Source: Alphaproteobacteria bacterium (GTDB lineage: Bacteria; Pseudomonadota; Alphaproteobacteria; Micavibrionales; CSBR16-224). From it: DNA of 5,156 nucleotides. The notes below the pieces were generated by a model. The model searched no databases, had not been told where the DNA came from, and saw only the letters and a program-made list of their open reading frames with translations. This document shows positions 5,114 to 5,156 of the stretch, piece after piece; position 1 is the stretch's first letter, and each line of letters opens with the position of its first letter. The position numbers and the translations under genes were made by a program. Location: contig SBHI01000138.1 of the NCBI GenBank assembly GCA_006226225.1, positions 1-5,156 of the forward strand, in the 5' to 3' direction.

Positions 5114-5156
5114 ATGACAGCGAATTCTCCCCGCACGCCGCAAAATTATCCCTCCG
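5114..5156 (+). CDS. Start of an unidentified gene, truncated by the window edge
   Basis: The ATG at 5114 opens a frame of 14 codons that runs off the window, beginning MTANSPRTPQNYPS. It is preceded by a good ribosome binding region, AAAGGAAGTGAGG (5094-5106), with GAGG 7 bases before the ATG. The peptide is polar and proline-rich with no signal peptide so far; nothing in it identifies a family. It lies 94 bases downstream of the Hpt-like gene on the same strand with only a weak hairpin between, so the two may be co-transcribed. A GTG at 5101 in another frame is also open but has a poorer upstream signal. Confidence 0.5.
   Translation, partial: MTANSPRTPQNYPS

Overview
The window looks like an alphaproteobacterial chromosome segment of moderate GC content. 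The strongest lineage marker is an ATP12-family F1-ATPase assembly chaperone, a family known from alphaproteobacteria and mitochondria. A response regulator with a GPDRR-type C-terminal tail and a perfect Fnr/FixK-type box fit the same assignment. I cannot name the genus.

Layout. Positions 1 to about 70 are anomalous. On the minus strand they read as a fragment resembling the membrane subunit D of Mrp/Pha multisubunit cation/proton antiporters, and this runs directly into a crcB gene (54-416, +) that lacks its normal N-terminus. This may be an assembly chimera or a recombination junction. A tightly packed plus-strand operon follows: crcB (fluoride channel), an RluC/RluD-type 23S rRNA pseudouridine synthase (443-1459), an AsmA-like membrane-anchored protein (1467-2993) and an ATP12 chaperone (2990-3676). 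The second and third genes are 7 bases apart, and the third and fourth overlap by ATGA. From general knowledge, crcB, rluC and ATP12 are often neighbours in alphaproteobacteria, usually with a HAD-family hydrolase where the AsmA-like gene sits here.

Convergent to the operon, and overlapping its last gene by 4 bp, is a receiver-only response regulator (3673-4218, -). An AT-rich 273-bp region (4219-4491) separates it from a divergent gene (4492-5019, +) that encodes an Hpt-like protein. In that protein the position of the phosphorylatable histidine appears to be methionine. The intergenic region holds a perfect TTGAT-N4-ATCAA box centred 41.5 bp upstream of a start site predicted from a TATAAA -10 element, the geometry of a class II Fnr-activated promoter. 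It also holds a minus-strand extended -10 promoter. The pair therefore looks like a small, possibly oxygen-regulated signalling module with degenerate phosphotransfer residues. I consider this the most interesting part of the window.

After a weak hairpin (5040-5066), the first 14 codons of another plus-strand gene begin at 5114 and run off the edge.
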